Positions 28,481-39,396 of a DNA stretch of 64,000 bases are shown one piece after another. The stretch is from contig KV908515.1 in NCBI GenBank assembly GCA_002005505.1, forward strand, positions 214,840-278,839, read 5' to 3'. The notes beneath the pieces are model-generated. The model was given only the letters and a program-made list of their open reading frames with translations, had not been told where the DNA came from and ran no database searches. The DNA is from Botryococcus braunii (lineage: Eukaryota > Chlorophyta > Trebouxiophyceae). Numbering within the stretch: position 1 is the first letter of the stretch; each line of letters starts with the position of its first letter. Both the position numbers and the translations under genes were made by a program.

Positions 28481-29225
28481 CTCCACAGTAAGCTTAAGTC
28501 AGGATTGTGAAAAGCTGGGTGCAACTCGGTTGGGAGCTATGCAATGCAATACGTTCTGAACGGTATGTTCTATCACTACAACTTCCGGTCGCTCTTGCTT
28601 TTAAGTGCCTGCATGTTGAAATTCCATTCAGTAATGTTGCATCTCTTCTAGAACAGATCTGCAAGCGCGGTAGCTGTGTTCTGATTGGCGCTGGCTTGCC
28701 TTCGGCTGTGTTTCTGTAAGTCGTGCGCCCGACGTCGACGTCTAATGTGTTGTTGATACTTGCATGTGGTGAAATAGGAATTGCGCTGCCCATAACCTTC
28801 ACTGGCAGAATGAGGTTTTACGTCTTAATCGTCAAGTTAAGTTCCGAAACACTCCATATACGTCTTTATCGTCCCATAGAGGTCTTGTAGACGTCTCATA
28901 TTCTCCGTCAACATCCTATAGATGTCGTGGGGGACAGGAAGTGTATGGGAAGTGCACATAACATCACATATACCTTGGGAAGTGGACATAACATCTCATG
29001 AATCCATGGGCGTGTGAACTTCCATGGGCGTGTCGTAGCATGGGATTTTCCCAGGAACGTTACGCGGACTTACTGTATGTAAGGGATGTTGACGTAATAG
29101 TGATTAAAGGCTCTTCCCACGGACATCCCAAAGGGCCCTATCACAATGGCCTTGACGAACCCTCGTTAATCGAAAATCGGTGTACCACGAGGGTCGAATT
29201 CGCATCGAGCAAACGGAGACGGAGG

Positions 29226-29254
29226 CTAAACGCCGACGGCCCGTCGGCGTTTAG
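29226..29254. repeat. Perfect hairpin with 14-bp GC-rich arms
   Basis: CTAAACGCCGACGG, one C, then CCGTCGGCGTTTAG. It is followed within 11 bp by a run of 14 G. No terminator role is implied in a eukaryote. Confidence 0.93.
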
Positions 29255-30523
29255 GCGACCAAAAGGGGGGGGGGGGGGTGTCAGGCCAAACGGAAACGGA
29301 GGATCATCCATCCGGAAGGTCTTCGGACCCAAAACCCAACCTATAAAGTGCCTCGCCAATATTCAAAACATATTTATGTTAAAAAACAATATACTGTAGA
29401 GTACAAATGTTTTGTGTATCGCGAATTTTTTTATTATTCTGAATTCAACCTGGCTCACGAAACTTAAATCATTATGGAATTTTGCATTCTTCATTACAAA
29501 AGTAACAGAAAGCATATTAGAAATAAATCTGGGCCTTTCCTTGTGATTCGATACGAGCAACATTGCATTTGTGGACCGCGAGTCCCTATCGTCAACTGAA
29601 CGAGGAATTGAGCATTGTAATAGCGAAGGGCTCGGAGCGTTTCGCCTCTAAAATCCGGTACATCAGTAGTTAACGTCGACGATAACAGGCATTGTGATAG
29701 GGGCCAAAGAGACAATCTTCCCACAATCTTCCCACAATCTTCCTGTAGTCATCCCGGGAGTTCGGGAAGTGCACAGGAAGACATTGCAAAAGTGAATGGA
29801 AGCATTCGGTAAACATGCAATTTCATTTCAATTACATTATATCACACAAACAAGTCACGTGGGCGTCTCGTCCACGAATTCATGCTGTCTTGTTTCCCAA
29901 CACATCCCAGGCTCAGCACCCCGAGTGTCAGCAACAACAAAATACATAATAAATCAACTCGGCTTAGGCTGGCTGGGATAGCAGATCCCCTCCAAAACCC
30001 AAGAAAGTTGCATCCCCCTAATCTAGAAGGTAAAAAGCACTGAGTTTATACTTAACACACATTAATTCACCAACACAACAGTCGAAAACGTTGGACTCGA
30101 AAGTAAAAATGCAGTTAACGCATGATCGACAAATGCACACCAAAGTTAAAGAGCGGTAATCATGACAGACCATACCGGGAATGTTCCCCCCTGCCATCGC
30201 TTTCTTGCTTTACCCTCACCTTTCCCTGTCATGTCGCCGGTTATATTTTTCACCACCACGTCCATTCATGGCCCCTGGGTTCCGCGCACCCACATGTAGA
30301 TACGTGATTTGCAACTCGGATATGCTTCACTTTTTAACATAAAGTGTCGATATATATCGATATGTCGATATATATATATGAGGGATGGCAGAAACCTCAT
30401 ATTGTTCTGTTACAAAAACTGTCCTAAGCGATGTGCGCGTCGGGAGAATGGTTGGCATAGCATGTGGCCGGCAGGTTGTGGCCTTCTTGCGAGATGAAGC
30501 TTGGTTGGATCCATGTGTCCGTC

Positions 30524-30525
<2 letters not shown>

Positions 30526-30591
<66 letters not shown>
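30526..30591. repeat. (GT)n microsatellite
   Basis: About 33 uninterrupted GT units. Just upstream, at 30345-30380, is an AT-rich nested palindrome containing ATCGATATATATCGAT-type sequence. Confidence 0.96.
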
Positions 30592-30594
<3 letters not shown>

Positions 30595-30819
30595 CTTGTG
30601 TGTATGTCAGCTTGCCTATCCTCTTGCGGTTTCCGGCAGTTCCTCGAGGCTTGCCACGGGCATGGCGAGGAGGCTGGGTCCATTCGACACAGGATTGCTA
30701 GAGTCAGCGTTTGACGTACGGCCTACGCATGCCCCTAATCCCAGTGCCTCTTCTTCGGACCGGACGACGGAGAGCAGCCCAAAGGACAGACGGGCTAACA
30801 AGGAGTATTTTCGGGAAGC

Positions 30820-31860
30820 AGGTGTGGGCCCTATTCACCCTCCGTCTCCTTTCGCAACACCGAACAATAATGTTTCTGCGGCTTTACCCGGCGGCTGGGT
30901 GCATGCCGAATCGGCATGCACGCAGCCCCATTGCCAGTGTGCAATGAAGGCATTGCCGATGTGCTCCAAAGCGCACATCCACAGCCTGAAAGAGCGCGCC
31001 TGCCTACTTTTCCCTTTGTTTCTATGCTAATTCATATCATACTCATTCATGAGGTTCTTTTCCGGGGGAAGATGGGGATTATGTGGGGGCCATCCGGAGT
31101 ACATGGGGGGGATCCGGACCCGGAATATACATAACACAACACACTTTAAGGTTTCTGATGGGTAGGAGGATGCTTTGCAACTCGTGGCATGTGAAGCTAC
31201 AGGGTGAACTTCCTCCTAGCAAATAAAAGCTAGCAACACCTATCTTCCTTCTCGTATTCAACGGTAAATTTGACATTGGTGGCAACATATTGCACTTGAA
31301 CCCTATTATTTAGTCATAATTGAAGGTAATACCTTCAGTATGTGTTGCATGTTCGTATGAACTTTGTCTATGGTCTTAGGATGATAAACATCTGCAGTAT
31401 TCAGAAGAAACCCGATTATAATCGAAATCAGTGGTTTATATGTTCTTCGATTAGCTTAAGCAGGCTGCTCCTCAGTCGCTCCGAGTCGTTTCTCAGGCGG
31501 TTCTGCAGATTGTGGGTATACGTTTAATTGCGGTACATCTAAGCCACGGTACACGCTAAGTGGTGCAGGTATAGGCCTTATTGACTTCCCGTCGTCTATT
31601 ACAACACCGACTCACCGTGTGTCTGCTGCTGTGACCGGCGAATGGGTGTGTATGCCGGCATGTTCCGCACCGCAAACCTTCACGTTAAACCAGCGTGCCT
31701 GCCTGTTTTTTCTCTCGCTTTCTACGCTATTTGATATCATTCTCATGTTAGGGGTTCTTTACGGCTACAACGATATGACTTCGGGTTGTGTGAGGGGTTG
31801 TGTTTCGGGGGTCCCTTTGGGGATCCGGACCCGGAGAACTGAGAACAAAACAAAATGATG
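30820..31860. repeat. Diverged duplication, two copies about 0.7 kb apart
   Basis: Copies at about 30820-31140 and 31570-31860 share the order: TTCACCCTCCGTCTCC-like, CGGCGG/CGAATGGGTG, a CGTGCCTGCCT-type segment, TTTCTA(T/C)GCTA, GGTTCTTT and GGGGATCCGGACCCGGA. They are clearly diverged with many small gaps. Nothing links them to a known element. Confidence 0.65.
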
Positions 31861-31904
31861 CACCTTTTGAGGTTAAGGATGACCAAGCGGTTGCTGGAAT
31901 GTGC

Positions 31905-32128
31905 TTTTGCTGGTTGCCTTCCCTGTGAGCTCATATGACGTAGACAACAGTATTCTTCAAATTGCTTAAGCCAAACGTGGATTTGCCATGCCACACAATC
32001 ATGCAGAAGTACCAAACTGTCCCACTCATATGACCCTAACGTACCAACGCTTCCTGTATGCAGGCGATACCTTCTGGGGCAGGTTGTTGGCCACATCTGT
32101 CACTTGGGGTCCCACCCAAACTGCATCC

Positions 32129-32174
<46 letters not shown>

Positions 32175-32395
32175 TTGGTTGCCTTTCCTGTTCAGCACAT
32201 ATGACCTAAACAACAGTTATCTTCATTTTACTTGAACAAAACGTGGATTTGCCATGCACACAATCTTGCAGAAATGAAATTCCCGTTCATATGACCCTGA
32301 TTGACACACCAAAGCTTTCTGTATGCTTGTAAACAGGGCCTTTTGGGGTACGGTGCTGGTCACATCTGCCACCAGGGGTCCCACCCAAACTTTCA
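31905..32395. repeat. Two-copy diverged tandem repeat around a (TG)n run
   Basis: About 31905-32128 and 32173-32395 share GGTTGCCTT, CATATGAC, AACGTGGATTTGCCATG, CATATGACCCT, TTCTGTATGC and GGGGTCCCACCCAAACT. A (TG)20 run (32131-32170) lies between the copies. Confidence 0.82.
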
Positions 32396-32754
32396 GTTAC
32401 AGGTACGCAGATGCGAACGTTAAATATAACAAAATTATATATGGATGATGTAGGGAGTTGGTAGGGAGTTTTCAAAATTATCCAGATAGAGTTGTTGTGT
32501 TCTTAGGGAGGAGGCTGTGTGGAAGTAGGCTTTCAACGCAGTTGTTTGCAGTGTCTTGGGTTGAACGATCGGGTGGAACTTCGGGTTGCTTGATTGTCTC
32601 GCTGGAAAGGCACGTGTGTTGATCCAGTAGTAAGAGACAATTGGATGTATTGGCTGTTGGGATCTGGTGGTTGTGTAATATCTATTTAAAGTGTAAGCAA
32701 GTTTGTTTTCTTTTTGATCTTTCTTTACCAGTTGCTCGTCAAAGCTTCTGGAAT

Positions 32755-34092
32755 AATGTCGCAGACAGAAACACAAGATGAAGGATTCCATGTCAGTATT
32801 GCGATAGAACCTGCCAGCCCAATGGGCAAGAATGTCTTTAGGAATCCTACCTATGATGCAGAAGGAGTCACTGATGATTCTGTGTCATATGTTACAGGGG
32901 TCCTTAATGGAATGCAGCAGCAAACTGATGAGGGTCTACAAAGACCACAGGGAGACTCAGAATGGGAACCATGGGGATATTATCCACCGACTCGAAGCAT
33001 ACCTCTAAACCCTGCTTTCTCAAGACGAGACAACCTTGGTACCTTTGTTTCAGCAAGCTGCTGCATCTCCTGCCCCTATGTCTTCTAGAGTGCTAGGCTT
33101 TCAACCAAATTTGCCTGCCTCTAGACGTGTCTTAAGCCCTTTGTTTGGGATACCTAGGACTGCAGTCAGGATGCCAGTGAGGCCTACACACTTACCTGTA
33201 CCTAGTGCACCACTGGCAGGTGCACCAGGCAATGTTTCCTCTTTCATGACAAATGTACCACACACTAGTATTATGCAGTTGTCAGGAAACATAAATCAGC
33301 CAAGTGCAGCATTAGGTACTACAGTAGTACATGTTCCCTTGGCAACTGGTGGCACAATGCCAATCAGTTTGCCCATATCAACAATCTTAAGTTCTATTGC
33401 ACCAAATGTTCAAAGTGTGAGTGCTACACAGGGGACTGCTGCAGAATCAACAGCACAAGTGTCTCGCCCCACCTCCTCCACCTCCACCAAGTGGTGGGCC
33501 TCCTTATAGTGGTCCACCAGGAGGTGATGGCTGGCCTCCAAATCCACCAGGGGGTTCCTCCTCAGGCCCTCCCTGGTTTAGTGGTGTACCTGACAGTTGG
33601 GGTATGGTGAATTCCAACCCCTACGGTTACAGTGGGTATCCTTTTATGAAGTTCAAGCCACCCTCTCTCAAAGGCTTACTCCCAAATTAGAGCCCCTGAA
33701 ACTAAATGATGACAAGTGGGTCATTTGGTCCAGATATGTTCATGCAATGTTGATAGAGATAAGGGTAGAATATTGCATTCTTCAAGGCATGCGAGGACAT
33801 TTAGATTATTATAAGGCCCAGAGCATTATAACCCAGTCTTGTTCAGAGGAGTGTCAAACTTAAATCTCTGATCATTTGTCTGCCTACTCTATGTGGGACT
33901 ATTTGATGGCCTTATTTGTTACAAAAGCAAATGGCAAAATCGTGTCCCTCCAGGAAGAGTCACGCTCTTTCAAGATGCATGCAAATGAGAAACCTTCCTC
34001 ATATGTGTTAAGGGCTAGAAAAATAGCCAATACCATTAAAAGCCTTGGACATGAGTTCAGTGACCTCTCACTCTGCACTATGCTTGTAATTG
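32755..34092 (+). pseudogene. Copia-like Gag, plus-strand arm of a palindrome
   Basis: The Gag-like frame starts at MSQTETQDEGF (about 32756) and is Pro/Ser-rich. After a small deletion that shifts frame near 33045 it continues as FQQAAASPAP, APNVQSVSATQGTAAEST, then PPPPPPSGGPPYSGPPGG. Past more shifts comes the capsid-like part LEPLKLNDDKWVIWSRYVHA and MWDYLMALFVTKANGKI with KIANTIKSLGHEFSDL. The arrangement 'LNDxxWxxW...' with a later helical region resembles Ty1/copia Gag. No zinc knuckle, protease or pol follows, because the sequence folds back on itself at about 34062. Confidence 0.7.
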
Positions 34093-35190
34093 TATTGGCT
34101 ATTTTTCTAGCCCTTAACACATATAACGAAGGTTTCTCATTTGTATGCATCTTGAAAAGAGCGTGACTCTTCCTGGAGGGACATGGTTTTGCCATTTGCT
34201 TTTGTAACAAATAAGGCCATCAAATAGTCCCACATAGAGTAGGCAGACAAATGATCAGAGATTTAAATTTGACACTCCTCTGAACAAGACTGGGTTATAA
34301 AGCCCTGGGCCTTATAATAATCTAAATGTCCTCGCATGTCTTGAAGAATGCAATATTCTACCCCCATCTCTATCAACATTGCATGAACATATCTGGACCA
34401 AATGACCCAGTTGTCATCATAAAGTTTCAGGGGCTCTAATTTGGGAGTAAGCCTTTGAGAGGGTGGCTTGAACTTCATAAAGGGATACCCACTGTAACCA
34501 TAGGGGTTGGAATTCACCATACCCCAACTGTCAGGTACACCACTTAACCAGGGAGGGCCTGAGGAGGAACCCCCTGGTGGATTTGGAGGCCAGCCACCAC
34601 CTCCTGGTGGACCACTATAAGGAGGCCCACCACTTGGTGGAGGTGGAGGAGGTGGGGCGAGACACTTGTGCTGTTGATTCTGCAGCAGTCCCCTGTGTAG
34701 CACTCACACTTTGAACATTTGGTGCAATAGAACTTAAGATTGTTGATATGGGCAAACTGATTGGCATTGTACCACCAGTTGCCAAGGGAACATGTACTAC
34801 TGTAGTACCTGATGCTGCACTTGGCTGATTTATGTTTCCTGACAACTGCATAATACTAGTGTGTGGTACATTTGTCATGAAAGAGGAAACATTGCCTGGT
34901 GCACCTGCCAGTGGTGCACTAGGTACAGGTAAGTGTGTAGGCCTCACTGGCATCCTGACTGTAGTCCTGGGTATCCCAAACAAAGGGCTTAAGACAGGTC
35001 TAGAGGCAGGCAAATTTGTTTGAAAGCTTAGCACTCTAGAAGACTTAGGGGCAGGAGATGCAGCAGCTTGCTGAAAAGGAACAAAGGTACCAAAGTTGTC
35101 TCGTCTTGAGAAAGCATGGTTTAGAGGTATGCTTTGAGTCGGTGGATAATATCCCAATGCTTCCCATTTTGAGTCACCCTGTGGTCTTTG
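32939..35190. repeat. Large inverted repeat (palindrome), arms about 1.1 kb
   Basis: Left arm 32939-34032 is the reverse complement of right arm 34093-35190 with scattered mismatches and small gaps. The centre of about 60 bp (34033-34092) is nearly unpaired. Outer edges are CAAAGACCACAGG and its complement CCTGTGGTCTTTG. Both arms carry the same Gag-like segment in opposite orientation. The right arm has the unshifted reading over part of the region (minus frame 34615-35238), so the arms have diverged since the duplication. Confidence 0.93.
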
Positions 35191-35238
35191 TTGAGAGCCC
35201 TTGTAAGACTCGTCTTTTGTCGGGTCCCTTGGCGCCAA
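34263..35238 (-). pseudogene. Copia-like Gag, minus-strand arm
   Basis: Minus-strand copy of the Gag-like sequence. One frame (35238-34615) runs without a break through RRDNFGTFVPFQQAAASPAP to the STSTKWWASL end. A shifted frame (34703-34263) holds the Pro-rich stretch and the capsid-like part ending in SCSEECQI. Compared with the plus arm it keeps five bases near 35082 that the plus arm lost. No pol domains adjoin it. Confidence 0.7.
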
Positions 35239-35927
35239 ACACGGTCGGGTATTTAATTGCTGGAGGCGACTGTCTCGGCATTCTTTGGTTGGCCTCCACG
35301 AGCCAAGTCCGAGCGTCCCGTTCGAAGCGAAGCAAATTGCACTTGTATTTTGCTTGTATTATTGTATTTGCTGTTGGAACAGTAGCACGTTTTTGGTAGC
35401 AGCAGTGATTGGCGCCCCTCACTATTTGACTGATTCGAACCTGTCGTCGCGCCAGAGTATGCTCAAACATCTATGCTAAGTAGAAGCACCAGCATCAAAT
35501 GCTGTGATTACAGTAATGCAACTTGCGTGTGGCTGAAGCACAGTGTTGGGAACAATAGGCTTGTTGAGGCTCAAGGCTTACTGAACCTCCGTCACGAATA
35601 CTTAACACATCTGTCTTCGACATTACAGGTATTGAATGTAGTTCCTATTCAATTACATAATTCCTATGTGGTTAGATAATTCCTATGTGGTATTTTGTTG
35701 ACTCTCTCAAAGTTGTGCTGATTTGTCGTCAAGGGAACGAGCGTCCCGGACTCATGTCCGGCACAGAACGTATCTGAGATGATGTTGTGAATTCAGCTGA
35801 TGTGAGACGCAATACATCCTTATATGAGACTGTGCCAGTAGTGCAAGCAGTAATGATGTCCTATGTACATTCTTTGGTTGGCCTCTACGAGCCACGCCTG
35901 AGAGTCCTGTTCGAAGTGAAGCAAAAT
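35194..35927 (+). mobile_element. Old diverged LTR of the Copia-1 superfamily (copy Q), truncated
   Basis: Follows the Copia-1 LTR order (a CTCGTCTTTTGTCGGGTCCC hairpin relative, CGCCAAACACGGTC, GGTTGGCC, TTCCTATGTGGTTAGATA, GACTCATGTCCGGCACAGAAC) but with much more divergence. It stops at GTTCGAAGTGAAGCAAAAT, where a reverse-oriented LTR begins at 35928. Confidence 0.7.
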
Positions 35928-35976
35928 TGTGAAAGGTTATGGGCAGAGAGAACACCTGAAGTCCGCAAAGGATTGG

Positions 35977-37654
35977 TGTTGTAGGTAATGACCTAGATCA
36001 GGTTATTACTTAGGGAACATTACTGTTGGACTTATTCAGAGGTATTCTTCTGACTCATCCTAGGCAAAACAGTCGTGCATGCCAGGCTGCCCTGGACGGC
36101 ACGACACTGTTGTGCCTTAGGTGTAAACTACTGCATATGTCTCCCAGCGAGTCCTAGGAACTTGGCTGTGAAGCGACATAATTCCTTGACAGACTTCAGT
36201 CTTCCTCACGTAACTTCACGAAGAGGTTAGGACAACTTTGCATTGACTCACACAGCATCGTGGCACTCAGTGGAATTTGTTTTTGGGACCTCGAACACGT
36301 ATTCGAGGTCAGTCAAACTAATTCTTAGGCAGCCACATCAGTGTGTTTAGTTAGGTACATAATATGGGACCTTTAGTTTATTGTCTAGGACACATCATAC
36401 GTATTGGATTACCAATTAGGGACCTTTTGGAGTAGGAAGTTTTGAGGGACTCGACTTTTATCGAGTCCCTTGGGCGCCAAACACGGTCAGGTATTTAATT
36501 GCTGGAGGCGACAGCCTCAGCATTCGTTTGGTTGGCCGAATCCTGAGCCACGGACTGGAAGTCCTGTCTGGTTGATGCAAATTGAAGCTTGCTCTTGCAT
36601 ATTTGATTTGTCTTTGAGACAGTCGTACTTGTTTTTTGGTTGCCGCAACAGAAGGCGCTCCTGTCGAACCTGTATCAGTCGCGCCAAAGGGTACGTTGTC
36701 ATTATGACAGAGGATAGAATAGCATTTTATATTTGATTTACACCGTATTTGCAATGTTGCTCATTGCTCTGTCTAAATCGTAATGCTTGGGGCAATAGGT
36801 GTGTCGAGGTCTGACTTACGAAACCTCTTCAGTGCATTGACAAATCCTTTGCGGACTTACAGGTATTAAATGTAGTTGCAATTTCATGAAATAATTCCTA
36901 TGTGGTTAGATATTTTGTTGACTCTCGCAAAGCTGTGCTGTTTGGTCGTCAAGGGAACGAGTGTGCCGGACTCAGGTCCGGCACAGAACATATCTGAGAC
37001 GATGCCGTGAAACCAGCTGATGTGAGAAGCTGATACAGTAGAAACGGCCAAAGGATGCGAAAACAATGGTTACAAGTTGTTTGGGCTCCACCTCAGTACC
37101 CGTCCAGTCCGGCCCGGTCCTTCCTCTGCCAAAGCCTTATTCTATCCTGTTCTAAGTGTGTCCCTGTCTCCATCGCCAATGCGCCTTGTCAAGTAAGGGT
37201 CACTCCCTTGGCGCGTGAAGTAGCCACTTCTTGGCGTGGAGGAACATAACTCACGAAGGGACCTTTATGGAGGTCCAAATCCTCGTGGTCCGGTCATTTT
37301 CCTATAACACGCGACTTTTCCTGTTACAGAAGCAAATTATCCGTGTATGAGAATGTGCCAGTAGGGCAAGAAGTAATGATGTCCCATGTAATGATTCGTT
37401 TGGTTGGCCGAATCCTGAGCCACGGACAGGAAGTCCTGTCTATTTGATGCAAATTGAAGCTTGCTCTTGCATATTTGATTTGTCTTTGAGACAGTCGTAC
37501 TTGTTTTTTGGTTGCCGCAACAGAAGGCGCTCCTGTCGAACCTGTATCAGTCGCGCCAAAGGGTGTGTCGAGGTCTGACTTACGAAACATCTACAGTGCA
37601 TTGACAAATCCTTTGCGGACTTACAGGTGTTCTCTTTGCCCATAACCTTTCACA
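35977..37654 (+). mobile_element. Solo LTR of the Copia-1 family (copy B), itself interrupted
   Basis: Complete from TGTTGTAGGTAATG to CATAACCTTTCACA with no internal region. Without the 298-bp insertion at 37031 (and its 5-bp duplication) it is about 1375 bp, the size of the young LTRs. It carries the three family hairpins and the internal duplication. It sits inside reversed LTR R. Confidence 0.9.
37031..37328. mobile_element. 298-bp TG...CA insertion with GAAGC target duplication
   Basis: Interrupts LTR B between two copies of GAAGC (37026-37030 and 37329-37333). The young LTRs read straight through this point (GAGAAGTAATTTATG). The insert starts TGATACAG and ends CTGTTACA, with imperfect 8-bp inverted ends. 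It has no coding capacity. It looks like a solo LTR or short non-autonomous element of another family; no second copy was seen in this window. Confidence 0.82.
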
Positions 37655-38656
37655 ATTTGTCAATGCACTGTAGAGGTTTCGTAAGTCAGACCTCGACACA
37701 CCCTTTGGCGCGACTGATACAGGTTCGACAGGAGCGCCTTCCGTTGCGGCAACCAAAAAGCAAGTACGACTGTCTCAAAGACAAATCAAATATGCAAGAG
37801 CAAGCTTCAATTTGCATCAAACAGAAAGGACTTCCAGTCCGTGGCTCAGGATTCGGCCAACCAAACGAATCATTACATGGGACATCATTACTTCTTGCCC
37901 TACTGGCACGTTCTCATATATGGATGAATTGCTTCTCACATCAGCTGGTTTCACAGCATCGTCTCAGATATGTTTTGTGCCGGACCTGAGTCCGGCACAC
38001 TCGTTCCCTTGACGACCAACAGCACAGCTTTGCGAGAGTCAACAAAATATCTAACCACATAGGAATTATCTCATTAAATCGCAACTACATTTAATACCTG
38101 TAAGTCCGCAAAGGATTTGTCAATGCACTGTAGAGGTTTCGTAAGTCAGACCTCGATACACCTATTGTCCCAAGCATTACGATTTAGACAGAGCAATGAG
38201 CAACATTGCAAATACGGTGTAAATCAAATACAAAATGCTATTCTATCCTCTGTCATAATGACAACGTACCCTTTGGCGCGACTGATACAGGTTCGACAGG
38301 AGCGCCTTCCGTTGCGGCAACCAAAAAACAAGTACGACTGTCTCAAAGACAAATCAAATATGGAAAAGCAAGCTTTAATTTGAATCAAACAGACAGGACT
38401 TCCAGTCCGTGGCTCAGGATTCGGCCAACGAAACGAATGCTGAGGCTGTCGCCTCCAGCAATTAAATACCTGACCGTGCGCCCAAGGGACTCGATAAAAG
38501 TCGAGTCCCTCAAAACTTCCCAGTCCAAAAGGTCCCTAATTGGTAATCCAATACGTATGATGTGTCCTAGACAATAAACTAAAGGTCCCATATTATGTAC
38601 CTAACTAAACACACTGATGTGGCTGCCTAAGAATTAGTTTGACTGACCTCGAATAG

Positions 38657-39396
38657 GTAGTGTTGGAAAAGACATCTTTTATTGGACATATAATGTCTTA
38701 GCATAAGTTGCATGTTCGTATGAACCTTAGTTTATGGCCCTACAATAATGGACAGTTATCTTACTTTGCAAAAATTGGGTCTTTCCGTAAAATCCGGAGG
38801 TTCTTAGAGATACGGATATTTTAGGACGACAACGGATGTTTCGGACTCTTGTTGATTCGGTCTATTTCGAAGTACGAGTCGATCGGGCACGTACAATAAA
38901 CAATTGGCTGCAAAGTGTACTTGTTTTTAAGTACGATCGGTTATTTTACGAATGAGTCGACGAGGCCGATCGACAAGGCGTAGAAGTATTTCTGTCCATA
39001 ACTGTCGACGGAGCTGATCGACGCGGCTTATAGCATTCTGGTAGTATTCTGTCAATAGGAATCTGTTTTGCACGGAACAACGATTCTAGGTTTGTAAAGG
39101 GGTAGAGACAGAGTCGTATCCTCAGACATTCGATTGCTGTCTCCGGTGCCTCAAGTCGGACCTCTGTATTTCCGTTTGGCACCGTCCTTTGCCTGCATTA
39201 ACTCAGCTGTCGCTTGCTATGCAGGAATCCTGAAACTGTTTTTGATCAAATTGACATCAAATAATCGAATATGGTATCGGCGAGACCGTTTGGTGTCGAT
39301 ACTGGTCACTGCTCCCGCCAGCAGCGAGGAGAATAATACGCATACAACTATTTGCAAGCTTCAGCAAGTCTCCAGAAATTCACGCCCATTTCTCTG
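38657..39396. other. Unassigned sequence between LTR R and Copia-1
   Basis: No gene or LTR recognised. GTTGCATGTTCGTATGAACC (about 38708) resembles GTTGCATGTTCGTATGAACT near 31345, which suggests an old dispersed repeat. The GATCG-rich part at 38880-39020 has several short inverted motifs. Confidence 0.45.

Larger units (their letters stand above)
28481..32738. other. Region without a recognised gene; old repeats and palindromes
   Basis: Holds short palindromes (29226-29254 and 30899-30921), a G14 tract (29265-29278), a TCTTCCCACAA triplet repeat near 29713-29745, GT microsatellites and two diverged duplications, listed separately. A frame at 28507-28719 (ending ICKRGSCVLIGAGLPSAVFL) looks protein-like but is unrecognised. 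Confidence 0.5.
35928..38656 (-). mobile_element. Reverse-oriented Copia-1 LTR (copy R), split by a solo LTR
   Basis: The first 49 bp (35928-35976) match the reversed LTR end (TGTGAAAGGTTATGGG onward). The rest resumes at 37655 with ATTTGTCAATGCACTG, exactly where the short piece stops. It runs to about 38656, where it is cut off before the LTR start. The gap is filled by solo LTR B. ATTGG on the left and ATTTG on the right look like its 5-bp target duplication with one mismatch. Confidence 0.85.

Noticed and set aside
28507..28719. 70-residue frame ending in ICKRGSCVLIGAGLPSAVFL
   Set aside because: Looks protein-like but is short, stands just after a decayed LTR and has no recognised family; mentioned only within the region entry.
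36458..38591. Repeated 60-120 residue frames within the LTR copies (similar ones at 40-44 kb and 48-53 kb)
   Set aside because: They recur because the LTR sequence recurs; they run through hairpins and differ in frame between copies.
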